Shown here piece after piece: positions 1 to 12,300 of a stretch of 64,000 bases of DNA. The notes beneath the pieces were generated by a model that ran no database searches, was not told where the DNA came from, and saw nothing but the letters and a program-made list of their open reading frames with translations. Every line of letters starts with the position of its first letter. Position 1 is the stretch's first letter. The DNA is from Synanceia verrucosa (taxonomy: Eukaryota; Chordata; Actinopteri; Perciformes; Synanceiidae), in contig CM056567.1 of NCBI GenBank assembly GCA_029721515.1, positions 7,651,507 to 7,715,506 on the forward strand. The letters are read 5' to 3'. Both the position numbers and the translations under genes were made by a program.

Positions 1-2122
1 TTTTACACCCGATAGCACAGTCCTGTCGTCACCTCTGGATTACCTGATTCATTATCAGTGCCTGTTTGTTCATAATCTCTTTGCACACAGCAGGATCGAC
101 CACAATCAAGGCAATCCGTTATCTGCAAAGCCTCCAACAGCTTATCTGACATCTCCCGTGAAGAGGTCTAGGAGGATCAAATTAGCTCACACTCTGATTG
201 ATTGTTGATCATACACTCTGCCGCACCATTTCAAACTGAAAAGGGAAGTCCAAAGCTACCACCCCTCTCTTTCTCTCACCTCAATCCCCTCCATCTGTCA
301 CACTTATCCCCGTGGTAACTGATCTGCAGCCGTTATTGATTAGACTGTGTGTGATCCTGACGCCGCTGACGATCAGCCAATCTAAAGCGAGCAGAGAGAG
401 AACTCATTAATCCAAGTGATCTGACTGGTACACCGCCATTCTGCTCTGCCGGCGGTTGGGGGTCAAAGGTCAAGTCCAGAGCCAGATGGGGTACCAATCA
501 GTGTGAGGTTTTGGCTGTGTGACTGATAAGACAATATATGCTCTTACTTTTCTGACAGTTTACATCCTTTAATTTGTTTACTGCTTGGTTTGTCACAAGA
601 TTTACAGTGTTAAAATCAAACAGCCAAAATTCCATGAAGCATACAGTGAACTGCAGAGCGGTCTACCACCCACCCGTCTCCTCACCCACATACACAGTCA
701 CACAAAACATGATCCCTTTCTTTTATCATCAGCACATCAGTCCTGCCCCATCACACGTTTGGGTGTCCTAACCACAGCTGGCTGTTCTGGAGCGCTCTTT
801 GTTAGTGAGACAGCAGGTGTGCAATAACTCAGCCAACATACTGCCTCGACCCCATTGGAGACAGCCAGTTGCCATGGAGACTGGCTCAATGAAGCATCCA
901 TTCTACCCCCTCTCACCCCACCGCCTCACTCGCTTCAAATAGCCTCCTGAGGATGGATACACACCACAAATAATGATTAGCCCACATCAACTTTGTCACA
1001 GATTACTGTGTTTTGGTAGTTCTGGCTTTGGTTCTTCTATGCTGTAATCTGCTGTGGTGGATCAATCAACCTTTCTGTGTTGAAAAAAAGAGGCAAGCGT
1101 TTGAATGGTGCTTCAAAACGTGTTAAATAATTAACAAGTGTTACACTGCATGGTGCTAATTAGACTACATCTGAATGTTTTTTCCTATTTGATAAGGAGC
1201 ACATTCACTGATCAAAAAACAGGTAATGCAAATGACTATTACTAGTCTTGTATTTACTACACCTGCATCTAAGAGATGTGCAGTAGAGGACTTAGTAAGC
1301 AGCACAATTAAAATATAATCTATTTTGTTTTTCTTGAAAGGTCATGTCATGTGTATTGATGGTGAATAACATAAGCCGATAAATGTATCTTTTACCACCA
1401 ATGCAGATATTTTACTAAAGCACTATTTATGCCTTTATTACACAGCAATAACTTAAAGCTAATAAATTTCATACTATTGTTACACTACTGCTATGAAATG
1501 TGGCACTCATTAACTATTTTTGACTGCCATATGTCAAAGTGGGTGCACTGATTGTGAGTCTATACAAGCAAGGTGACAGATGAAAATATAAAAAGTGGTG
1601 CAACAAGTTGAATACCCATGTGAAATAAAACACATTCAATTCACTGCATGTCTGCCACATTTTGGTTCAATGGTAATTAAATGCAACCAACAATCGGAAA
1701 GCACTGTAAAAGGTGATACGTTCAGGGACACCTGAGGTGACAAAAGCGACAGGCGGCTCAATACACAAGCTGAGTGAGGCTGCAGTGCATCAGGCCTGCA
1801 GAGGTAAACACACAGGCTCCTCAGCAATTAGCTGCCTGGTCGGAGTGCTAGTTATACCTTTGAGACCTGCGCGGCCCTCCGAGTCGAGGCACCGCTACCA
1901 AAGGTAACTACATCGGCCTGTGCAAAAATAAAACAAGCCGGTTACTTATCCCACTGAGAGGCGGCGAGAAATCAAAGTCTCGTGTTGCCTCGACGGAGAG
2001 CGAGCAGCAGGAATAGCGGAATGCAAAGCCAAGCCTATCCGCGCTCAGCTAGCTAGCTAGGAAGCTAGCTAACAGCAGCTAGCAGCCTAGCAGCGTCTCC
2101 CCCCCTCTCTGGCCTGACTCAC
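1..2122 (-). other. 5' part of jazf1 intron 1
   Basis: This stretch lies immediately downstream (minus strand) of the jazf1 first coding exon, whose splice donor is at 2121-2122, so it should be intron 1. I see no conserved coding exon here; the short open frames have no recognisable domains. Bases 2046-2095 hold a dense cluster of GCTAGC-type hexamers just inside the intron. The rest of jazf1 lies outside the window. Confidence 0.6.
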
Positions 2123-2237
2123 CGATGTGATTGTCCTCGATGTGGACGATGAGCTCGGCGAGAGACTCGAACTGGAGACCGCAGCCCCCGAACCTGCAGG
2201 AATTAGAGAAAAAAGAAGCGGCGGCGATGCCAGTCAT
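2123..2237 (-). CDS. jazf1: JAZF1 (juxtaposed with another zinc finger 1), first coding exon only
   Basis: The minus-strand ATG at 2237-2235 opens a 38-codon exon reading MTGIAAASFFSNSCRFGGCG and continuing to a HIEDNHI segment. It then hits a consensus donor (GTGAGT, complement of 2117-2122) in phase 1. This is the characteristic N-terminus of JAZF1, with the first zinc-finger half: Cys pair in SCRFGGCG and His pair in HIEDNH. JAZF1 is a nuclear zinc-finger cofactor, known in mammals as a TR4/NR2C2 regulator and as a NuA4/TIP60-associated protein with roles in metabolism. The frame continues open upstream, but JAZF1 proteins start at this MTGIAAA methionine. In human, JAZF1 adjoins CREB5, as here. 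The remaining exons, including the C-terminal C2H2 fingers, are outside the window. Identity is secure; a or b paralogue is not determined. Confidence 0.9.
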
Positions 2238-2470
2238 GTTGGCGGCGCTGGTGCATCCAGCGGTGCGGGAGGGAAGGGGGTGCGGGAGCCGGGGAGAGGG
2301 TGACCGAGGAGGCAGAGTGTTCGGGTTCGGGGTGGGAGCGCCGCAGAGCGCAGAGCGGCGGAGCAGACACCGGGCGACCAGACAGGACAGCGGCGAACGC
2401 AAGTGGGAGGCAGGCGTGACGGTGGGGGTGGGGTGGGGTGGGGGGGGGGGGGTGGAGGAGGAGGTCTGTC
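2238..2470 (-). promoter_or_regulatory. jazf1 5' UTR/promoter, GC-rich with long G run
   Basis: This GC- and CpG-rich segment lies directly upstream of the jazf1 start codon and contrasts with AT-rich DNA on both sides. On the plus strand (template strand for jazf1), 2424-2452 has four consecutive G runs (5, 4, 4 and 12 G) separated by single T, a textbook G-quadruplex motif. The transcription start cannot be fixed from sequence alone. Confidence 0.5.
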
Positions 2471-2745
2471 TGGTGGCAGCATACGTCACGACCTGTCTAC
2501 CTGTTGAGATTTGTGCCCCCTAAAACCACTGTGGCATCATTATTATTATTGATGGCACTCATCAGAGTCAAATGGTGTTATTTATAATTTGCACGCGTTG
2601 CATGGAACCCAAACAAATATGCATGTATTTGTGAATAAATAAATGATTTATTAAGATTTATTTTTCAGATATGTTCTTCTTGCTCATATTGCTCATCAGT
2701 TTTCATACATAATAGTTTTATTTTCATATTTGCATTCTTTTATCT

Positions 2746-2894
2746 GTTTTTATCTTTTATCTGTTTTATTTCACTGTTTTGCTTTTATTGTTCCTAGTGC
2801 TGTTGATTATGTTATGCTGTAAAGCACTTTGGTTGGCCACTGGCTTTTTAAATGTGCTATATAAATAAAACTGACATTGATATTGACATTGACA
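2746..2894 (+). repeat. Interspersed repeat, LINE 3'-tail-like
   Basis: The segment passes through a 'gtaaagcactttgg' block, then 'gtgctatataaataaa', then short TGACATTGATAT-type tandem units. This resembles the 3' ends of dispersed non-LTR elements in fish genomes. No ORF is retained. The family name is not assigned. Confidence 0.5.
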
Positions 2895-3883
2895 TAATCC
2901 CTGTCTTATTTTAGATGTTTGGGCTCACATATACACATATCTCACAGCTAAATCAATTTAAAAAATCCCTAATTATCCACATGCAAGGAATACATTATTT
3001 CATTTGAAATTGTGTATATGTAATTTGTTTATTTATTATTACTATAATTATATTTAAGTCTACATGTTGCATTTCACAGTGTAGCCTATACTGTTTGTCC
3101 TGAATTTGATGCTTAACATGAGCTCCACCCTGTAATGACAGATAGTCCCATTAGGATGTTAGGGTCAATGAAATAGGCCTGAACAGTTATTCAGAGCAAA
3201 TTCACAGCAGACAATGTGATGCGTCCTTGAGGAAAAAGCACAGGTGTAACTAATAACACCAACAATGGTTCTATCCAAGTGTCCCAGGGAGATTGACGAG
3301 AAACAGCTAAAAACATACTCAAATTAAACCAGCTAAAGGAAATTCAGTCATCATTAATTTAATTTTTATGTCTTCTGTGAAAAAGGCCTTTTTCTATGTG
3401 GACATGATCTGGAGGAGGAAGCGAACCAGAGACCGCAGCGCCTAGGAGTGGCAGCATCATAGTCCCAGAATAACGACTGGTCATGAGCTGGTCATATACT
3501 GATGATCTAAATTCTTGTCTTTATATTCATCATAGCTGCCTACATTTTTTCCAAACATTCATTTGCAGTAACGTGAAGTCCTTTTCTAAGAGTTCTATGA
3601 TGTCTTTTATGCCTTAAATATTCACTTTGGCTGTCTTTTCTGTATGTAAATGTGGTACATTAATGCCTCCTTTACTTGCATTTTTGTTATAATGGAATTG
3701 ATTCAATTATTGCCATATAGTAGGCAATGACATTTTACACATTCGTATAAGTTGCCCCAGCAAAATATTTTGAAATCTAAAAATCAATCACTGTTTACAG
3801 TATTTTAAATGATCATTGTTTATTTTCCATCATTGTCACCCTGATATAACTTTTTGTGTTAACTGCACATGTAGGCTATCTTT

Positions 3884-3911
3884 GTGTGTGTGTGTGTGTG
3901 TGTGCGTGTGT
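3884..3911 (+). repeat. (GT)n microsatellite
   Basis: A short GT dinucleotide run with one GC interruption. Confidence 0.8.
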
Positions 3912-5736
3912 GTCAATATTTGAAATATATTAGTTGCATAACCTGTTGACAACAGCATCTATCACATCCATAAAGTTTAAGGATTAATGCTGCCTTGTAA
4001 TGGCTCAGTGGTGATGAGAGAACTTTGTTATGTGTGTGTGGCTCCCAGAGAGAGGAGAATGTCCTTAAATCACTGGGGTTGGCTAACCAGGGCCGGCTGG
4101 CCTGTGTTGGACCTGTTAATCGAGCGTTAAAATGGCCTGTCATAAACCACTGGCCAGTGACTTCAGCAAACAACCTTAAGACCTGGGAACACACTCTTTT
4201 TTTCTGCACCTTTATCTTCCCAACCATTTGAAACACACACATATACAAAAAAAACATAAAATAAACTCACAGCTGCAAATGAGTGCTAACCATTACAAGC
4301 ACACTTTCACACAAACAACATGACATCACCTGCCATCCACACGTGTACAGTACAGAAATCCAGTGACTTCATCAGCCTAACACAGATGTTCTGTCTTACA
4401 CATAAGCATGTAGACACACACTCAACATAAACACGCTCATTACACACACACACACACAGAGTGTATCAGAGCTGTGACAGTGACGCAGTTCCGACACCAT
4501 TACGTAAATGAGAATTGGTAGCATGTGTTGTGAAATGCAAGAGAGAGAGGGAGAGACTCAGAGGCGAGTTTATGGTGCATGACATCATCTGATCTGAGAT
4601 CTGCATGTGTGGCGCGTAGTGTAACAGTTTGGGATGGATTTCAAACTAGCATGGCTTTTCTGATTATCGCCTCCTCTTCTGCTTAAGACAAACCTGTGGG
4701 TCTGCAAGTGAGGGCAGAGATGGATTTAAATTTAACTCCAACCAATGCATTACATAACAGGATGGCTGTAACATGTACTTGGATGTATCTCTTTTCATTT
4801 ACCTTTTAAGTCACACACTACACTGATAGAAAAAATTAGAAACCGTCAGATCAAAACAGATGGGCATGTGAGCCAGACATGTGCTGTAACTTCAGGATTG
4901 GGGTCAATAAGTTTGTTTGACCTTTGACCTGACGCACCATATATTTGTAGAGAGGGTGACATCAGGCTCCAAGCAGGCAGCTCTCTGAAACTCCCAGTCT
5001 GGCTGTAAAGAGCCAAGCGGAGGTGAAGATGCCAGATGGTAATGGCTGGTATAGCCACTGAGTTATGGAGGTAGCTGTAATCTCAGTGGCATCGTCTGCT
5101 CCAGGGCACCAGCCAGAGACTTCCTGGCTGCCGTCATACAGGTTTTAGTGTGACTGTGCACTCTTCACACATGCTGTAAAACATCCCATATCTTCACTGA
5201 ACACAAAGCTGCAGTGATTCACATCCAAGGGGGGAAGGCTCAAAACACAGAGTGACATCATCACAACTTCCTGTTTCTTCATGTTGCCATGGCTTCTGGA
5301 ATTTGCATACTTTAGGGCGATTGGTGCATGATGAGTCAGTAGGGTTTGGTCCCATTTTGCACTTCTACCACAACACAACCATATCCCTCGGTTCAGCTGC
5401 AGCAGCGGAACATCTGACCAAACATGGCAGAGATATTAATCCATGGCTGAGCTCAGTAGAGAGTGAATGGCCAACGTCCTTCCTATTTTATATGACCAAT
5501 GGGATTTCACGGCATCATAGAAATGTCTTTGATCAGATTGCAACAACATTTATTTATTTTTGGAAACAATTATTGAATTCTGTGTAAATTAACTGAAAAT
5601 CAATTGAAGGGATAGATATGCCTACAAAACTCCCCTCTCTCCCTAATTTCTACAACATCATAAACTGTGAGACTGTTCCTGTATAAAATATGAACAAACT
5701 TGTGTCAGAATGACTCTTTGCCTAGACCATGACTTA

Positions 5737-5744
5737 TGACGTCA
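5737..5744. promoter_or_regulatory. Palindromic CRE (TGACGTCA)
   Basis: A perfect full-site cAMP response element inside the 10-bp palindrome ATGACGTCAT, in the jazf1-creb5 intergenic region about 1.3 kb upstream of the putative creb5 first exon. ATF/CREB-family dimers bind this site. Confidence 0.5.
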
Positions 5745-6624
5745 TATTAAACACACAACGGCTAATGTGTGTGGTGACTGTGGATGCATTGATGATGACA
5801 ACAAACCCTGCATTTGTGTTACATATATGACAACTGTAATATGTAGTGTGAATTAAACATGCCTATTAGTTATGTTTGTTGGTTATGTCTGATTTTGATT
5901 TTTTTTTTGTGGCAGGTCTTGCTTGAAAAAAAATCTTGATCTCAGTGTGACAATCCGATATTATAAATATTCAATAAATACTCAGAACTCAACAGAGATT
6001 AAAACTGGGGCCACAGAAGCAATATTTTATCATGAATATATTCATTTATAGTAAGACAAATAATACTAATAATATCAACAAAAAAAGAATAACAGCAACA
6101 CCAATAATAATTATAATAATAATAATAAGTACTCATATAATTACAATTATTGTTATTGTAAGTAATTATATTACAACAATGATAATAAAATCTTCAAAAT
6201 CGTAATATGACACCTACTTCGACATATTCTAGAGCTTATCTTATTTATTTATTGACAGCTAAATGTCTCCTCACCTCAAGGTTATTTATCTTATAATCTA
6301 ATTCCAAAATAACGTCACAAAAGTTTAAAAAAAAAACAACAACAACAACAACAATGGAGACTAAAGCACACCTTCACACTTAACAGCAAACTTTCACTGT
6401 TTTCATTTTATCCTTTTTGATACTTGATGATTTAAAAGTCATATCCATAGTCCAAATTGTAATAATGTATTTTATTTATTGTGTTTAATAAAATTGCATT
6501 TGCCAACAAACAATTCATTTTCTTTGTTTAATACATATTGTAAATATTTTTTATTATTTATATTACTTACTCTGTTTTTTCATCAGTGTTGTTTATTGTT
6601 TGTTAACTTGTTTTCCCTGTTTTA

Positions 6625-6676
6625 TCAAGTGAATTTCCCCCAATGAGGGATGAATAAGAAACTATTCTATTCTATG
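6625..6676 (+). repeat. LINE 3'-tail-like repeat with TTCTA units
   Basis: The sequence 'gaatttcccccaatgagggatgaataa' followed by tandem ATTCT units resembles the 3' termini of non-LTR retroelements common in fish. It ends directly at the GC-rich creb5 promoter. Confidence 0.5.
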
Positions 6677-6679
6677 CTT

Positions 6680-7079
6680 AACTCGATTCAAGCGCCGGGA
6701 CGTGCCGTTCCAGACAGAGACGCTGAAAGTGGGGAGAAGGAAAGAAAAAGTGGGTTTCACCCGCCCACCCGGTCTGCCCCGTGTCCCGTCACGTTGCCGT
6801 TGGTGTGTCTGACTCGTTGGGCTGTCCAGGTCCAGGTCCACCACCATGCTGCTGCCGCTGTCCCGTCCCCCGTCCGTCCCCCTACCGGCCGGCGTCGTAA
6901 CCCCGCCTCCCCTCAATCCCTCTCTCAGTACGGGACCGCAATGATTTAGAAGTTCAGGAATCCCACGTGACGTCACCGACAGGGTGATGTAATGCTTCTG
7001 TAAATAGATCGTATTGTAATCTCGCTCCAGTCCAACGTGGTTTCTCTCTGGAGCGCCGCTCGTCCCTCTCTACTTGTAG
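6680..7079 (+). promoter_or_regulatory. Putative creb5 promoter and noncoding first exon
   Basis: A GC-rich island starts abruptly after AT-rich DNA. It contains a perfect CRE at 6968-6975 overlapping an E-box CACGTG at 6964-6969, and ends with a consensus splice donor (GTAAGC, 7080-7085). The most economical reading is a promoter with a noncoding exon 1 ending at 7079. Joined to the acceptor before 9373, the frame upstream of the creb5 methionine has no ATG and reaches an in-frame stop, so this exon would be 5' UTR. There is no transcript evidence. Confidence 0.45.
6968..6975. promoter_or_regulatory. Palindromic CRE overlapping an E-box
   Basis: TGACGTCA at 6968-6975, fused to CACGTG at 6964-6969. 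It lies roughly 105 bp upstream of the putative exon 1 donor, a usual distance for functional CREs. CREB5 itself belongs to the CRE-binding family. Confidence 0.6.
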
Positions 7080-7752
7080 GTAAGCCTCCGCAAATTTACT
7101 CTCATTCACAAAACTTTAAAGTCAACAGCGAGACTGTCGCTGACACAGTCTGCTGAGTTCATCTTTAAGCGGGCATTTTCATGTGGTTTCTCTTTTTTAC
7201 GCTTCTGGAAAGTTAACGGAGGGAAGTTTTTGGCTAGCTGTCCCGGTGAAGTCTCTTCACCGGCCGGACGAGTGTCTGTTTGAGGGTTGGGGGTGTGACA
7301 GCACTCTCCATACAGCTGTGCTGGGCTTGTTTATGAGGGGAACAGGTTGCTTACACGGACCGGTATAGGAGAGGAAACACCGGCATGTTCCTGAGACAGA
7401 CACGGGCGCTGACCGCCCGGCAGCCGGACAGCTCGCTGGTCAGATCTGCTGCTTTTAATTTAAACTGAATTAACGAGGAACAGCGAGTGTGTTGACATCC
7501 ATCCATCAAACTGTGGCAACTTTGAGGATTAGCAGGTAAAGTTTGTAAAACTGGATACTTTGATTCACAAGCACTTTGTTTTTAAAGTTGTGAGTGTTAT
7601 TATGCCATCCATCATTAGTGCAAAGCAATACGTCTTATCATCTAGTTTCTTCAAATGTATATATTTATATTAAAAAAAAAAAAAAACGTTAATCCGTTTC
7701 AAACTGGCAACATGTCGTCTGGTCCGTTGTTGTTGGATTTATGTATTAAGGG

Positions 7753-7760
7753 TGACGTCA
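7753..7760. promoter_or_regulatory. Palindromic CRE in creb5 intron 1
   Basis: A perfect TGACGTCA about 670 bp downstream of the putative creb5 exon 1. It is the third full CRE within about 2 kb. Confidence 0.5.
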
Positions 7761-8026
7761 TCCCGCATTGATGTAACCGCTCTGACAGAAGGTTTTACTG
7801 GAAAAAGTGCTGAGTCTGCTCATCTTGTCCAAGTGCTGCTGAAGGGGGGAGAGACCTGCTGAAGATAGATCATCTTATAATCTACGTGTGTATATATATC
7901 ACATTATATAGCTTAATATCGTTGATCTAACAAACGAGGTCAACATCAACGTCAATGTCAGTCTATTTACAGTATCTATCTATCTATCTATCTATAATTG
8001 TGATGTTGTGGGCACTTGCTTGCTTT

Positions 8027-8030
<4 letters not shown>

Positions 8031-8069
<39 letters not shown>
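8031..8069 (+). repeat. (CA)n microsatellite
   Basis: A pure CA run of about 39 bp. A TATC tract (7973-7995) and a (CT)n tract (8204-8232) lie nearby. Confidence 0.9.
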
Positions 8070-8071
<2 letters not shown>

Positions 8072-8200
8072 ATGAAGTCACCTCACAGGGGTTGGAAAAT
8101 GGGGGCTGAGGCAGGTTTAAACCTGTCAGGCCTACAGTGCAGTCCTCCATCTGCCACCTCCCACCCTCATTCCTTCTCCCTTCCATTCATTGTGTCCTCC

Positions 8201-8236
<36 letters not shown>

Positions 8237-9385
8237 ACTTGCCCTTTCCATTCCTCTCTCCATCACCCTAATGCCACTCTCCACCCCCTCCACACACTTT
8301 CCATTTCTTATGGAAGCATGTACTCGCTCTCTCTCTTCGCTCCTCTCTTTAGATCTCACTCTTTCCCATAACATCAGGACCCACTTTACTGTCTTCTCAG
8401 CGCTTTGTGCTCACGCAAACCCAAAGTTTGCTTGAGGGGAAAGCGTGTGTGTACCTGTGAATAAGTGTCCCACGCACCTCTCCTCCTCGCCACCACGGGC
8501 ACGTTCTTCGATCACCTCCTCCTCCTCCTCCTCCCTGCAGTAATCAGTAGGCCAATACTAATAGGAGGATGAAAAGTCAAGCAAGGGTCATCCCGTTGGC
8601 CGCTCGACAAGTGTGTGAATCTTGTTTGGTGACACTCAGCTCAGAGGAATGCCTGAGGCCAGGGAGTCGAAGGCGTCTTCATTTGCTCTCAGTGGAAAAT
8701 GAGGGGTCAGCAGCAGTATAGCACTTCAAATCAGCCCTAATTACCCCCCTATCACTGGCTTAATATCTCTGAGTAGGTCAAGTCTGGGTTAGCACTGCAT
8801 GTGGGTTTATCATTGTATTCTATTCTGTTTGTGTTGATATTTTTACCCTGTGATGACTTTCATTTTTATTTTCATCGTGCTCGTATTAATAACGGACGCA
8901 CTGATGAAAGCTTAACGGCTTCACTCTTAGCACTATAATAACCATGAAAGGTAAAGGCTTTGATTCCCTTCTGGTGCTTATTAGTGATGTGTAATGACTA
9001 GTTAGGAAAAACACAAACAGACTGTATTTATTATAGTACTTGTCCTAATAAAAATGACTAGCTGCAGTATACAGCACTGCCGTGGCACCGAAGGGATCAT
9101 TTTCTCAGAGATAATGTCGTGTCTCCGGGTGAAACATCCGTCATCTGTGGCATCTACCTCATTACACATCGCTTCCACGATAAAGACGTGATAATAAGAG
9201 GAGAACTGTGTCATACCAGCTCGGTCTGTGATTTATAAAGGCATTCTCTTGGTGTGATTAAAATACAGAACTGCAAGCTGCCTGCTGAATTAAGTCATCA
9301 TACAGTAACTGTGAACTGGGAGACTGCAGTGATGAGGCTGCAGGTTAATACGTGGCTTCTTCTGCTTCGCAGGCTTGTGTATGAC

Positions 9386-12300
9386 ATGAATGACAAACTG
9401 GACAGGCCTTATATGTGCGGCGCCCCAGGCTGCTCTCAGGTCAGTTGGGATATGTGTTTTTACACTTACAGCTGTGATGACTCTTCCTTTTTTGCAAGAA
9501 AATGTATGATTATTATTTAATTAAATTAGATAATTAATCCTGACACAATAAAATAATTTAATGTAGGTGCTTTAATATTGTAGGAAAGTCATCACGTGAT
9601 TATTAATGGATTTATCATTTGATATTCATGTTTGTAATAACATGAGATTGATATGAAATGCAAGGTAATAACAATAACAACAATAATAAGGGTAATAAAT
9701 GTATACTGTATAAACATATTTTTCATTTGTTTATCTGACTTGTGGCTCATTATTCAGCTACAGGAAGCCTCAGCTGATTCAACTGAACATCTCATCTAGT
9801 GTGTTTTTCTCACTTTGTCTGCGCTGCAGCGTTTCCAGTTAGAGGATCATCTGATCATCCACAGACTCAAGCATGAGATGTCCCTCAAGTTCTCCTCCAT
9901 CAAGACAGATACAGCTTTTGCAGGTAAGACTGCACAAAATAAACTATGTTAAGTGTCTCTCCATCCCACATCTGCCAAGAGCTACTATCTGACTCTGTGT
10001 ATCGCCGTTATCTCCCCATAACCATAAATAATCTTCACTTTTTTCACTGCTTAGACATGCTATATGTCACTCACTTCAGCTGTTGTCTGACTGTGTGTGT
10101 AGTGACCTCTTTTCAGCATCAGCGCTTGATGAAAAAATGATGACGCTATGTTATACAGTATGAAATCAGATAAGCTCGATACAGACTTCTTTCCCTCAGA
10201 TAGTCTGTGCTGTGAAACAGAGCTGCTCATGTTGCAACATGTACATTATACTCTATCAGATTTGACCGAACATACTGATAACACCGTCAGTGGAGACCAA
10301 CTCTGATTTGAAATGAGAGGGTGAGGAGTCAGGACAAACATTAGATGTTTGAGTCTTTATTTCAATATTGGGCAAAATAAGGAGGCAAGAGTGCAGGTTT
10401 GTTGAGGAGATTATTGTTGCAGAACCAAGTGGAAGACTCAGTTTGTTACTGTGTGCACCTGGATTTTAAGGTAACATTTTTTAGTTCACTGATTAATTGC
10501 ATTAATCCCTACCAATGTCAGATACACTTACAACAGCTGTGGCTTACATACTGTAAATACACTGAAGTGAGGCTGATTATTTTTTCTTGATTAGTCACAT
10601 CATTTTTTCATCAGAAAAACTTATTCCCAGAACAAGCAGTGGTACCTAGTCACAATAGTCACATTTTGTAAATTCCTCATCTTCTTCTTCTTCTTTCAAG
10701 GCTTGTTTTTTTTTCCCACGAGTAGATAGAAAAGAGGTCATTCTGTTTATACTAACCCAAAAAGATTTTTTTTTATCATGGGATGTGATGGGGAAATTAT
10801 CCTATTATAGTCCAGCTGATGTTTTAGTAAATGATGTTTTTTGTAATTAGAATTAGAGGGAAAGCCATAGTCAAATTATTAATATTATGTGTGCAGCACA
10901 TGGAGCAACAAATTATTAATGCTGTGGGTCTCACTTTACTGAGCCATTAAATAAAACTATTTTAGTTTAGTAAGCGTTAAGTAAGTTTTAATAAGCTTTT
11001 ACTTTTAAGGCAAAAGTGTTGCTTCACTAGTCAAACATTTTTTTTCCTAGTGCTCCACCAAGACATAGACTCATGATCAGGGCACTGTCATGTGACAGTG
11101 TCTGTAACCATAGAAACAGCTGTCCATCTGGACATAAACATGAACATGGCGTCCAGTCGCTGCAGACTCTCCGTCTGTCTCGCTCTGTCCTGCAGCCTGT
11201 CACGCCTCCTGCAGGAAATCTAATGTCAAAACAAAGAGCACAGCTGACCTTTGACCCCTGCATGTTTAGGCAGCTCAGAGCGACAGACTAATGTCATCAC
11301 AGAGAGATGGAGGGCACGGCTGAGAGGAGCTCAGTTAGCAGCTAACAGGAGGGACTATTGTGGAGAAAGGACAGGTATCTACTGTTTTTTCTGAAACATG
11401 CCTTTTTTGTTTGTTTGCAATGCTTCCAGACCAGACTCCGACACCAACCCGATTTTTGCAGAACTGTGACGAGGTCGGTCTGTTCAAGGAGATAGAGGAG
11501 GAGTTTCTTCAAGCACAAGAAGAAGAAGAAAAGAACAAACAGGTACAGGAATTTCTTACCTTTTGACTATTTCTTTGCCATATTGCTGTTAGGTGTTTGC
11601 TCGCTAGTTCTCTGTCAGGTTTGCGTTTTCAGTGACACTTGAGTGTGAGGGAGAAAAAAGCGGTCAGACCCAATTAGACGACTGCAGATATCTGACCTGC
11701 TGCGAGGAAAGACACACCAGGCGATCACATTCTCCCATGTAAATTAAACAGCTAGACATCAAAAAACCTCAGATCACAAAACCCACACTAACTGAAAGCA
11801 GATACTGCAGGTTCAAAATGGTCCCAGCTGATTGTTGCGTCCCACTTCTCTCCACAGACGCTTTCTCACAATGGGCCATCCTGTATGAACCAGCCGCAGC
11901 AGCAGCAGCAGCAGCAGCTCAAACCACAGCTTCAGCTACAGCACCCACCGCAGCCTCAGCACCCACAAGCCCAGCCACCGCTGCACCATCCGCAGGCCCA
12001 TCCCCTGCAGCACCAACACTCTCATGGCTCCATGATGGGCCCCAGCTGCAGCCTGGCTGCCCAGCAAACTCTGTCCTCCTCGCAGTCTGGATCAGTCATC
12101 ACCCAGGCTCCTTCCACCCTCACACACTCAGGGTGAGTACGGCTGCACACATACAATACCGATTTTACTATTCATCCATGCATCCATAGTTATTCACATC
12201 ACACTCACACACACATATATTTCTTTTTTATGTCGCCTTTTCTCGCTCTTTCTTCCTCTCATTTACCCCGTCTCGCCCATCCTGTTTTGGACATATTATA

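Larger units (their letters stand above)
2471..6624. other. jazf1-creb5 intergenic region
   Basis: This AT-rich DNA separates the two divergent genes. I see no coding exon. It contains a LINE-like 3' tail (2746-2894), a (GT)n tract (about 3884-3911), a perfect palindromic CRE (5737-5744) and TAA-rich low-complexity sequence (about 6070-6190). Distal regulatory elements may be present, but none can be named beyond the CRE. Confidence 0.5.
7080..9372 (+). other. Putative creb5 intron 1
   Basis: This lies between the putative noncoding exon (donor at 7080) and the acceptor at 9371-9372. I see no exon. It contains a palindromic CRE at 7753-7760 and three microsatellites: TATC units at 7973-7995, (CA)n at 8031-8069 and (CT)n at 8204-8232. 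Confidence 0.45.

Noticed and set aside
2079..2489. 136-codon minus-strand frame extending upstream of the jazf1 start
   Set aside because: The upstream part is Pro/Ser-rich promoter sequence; JAZF1 proteins begin at MTGIAAA.
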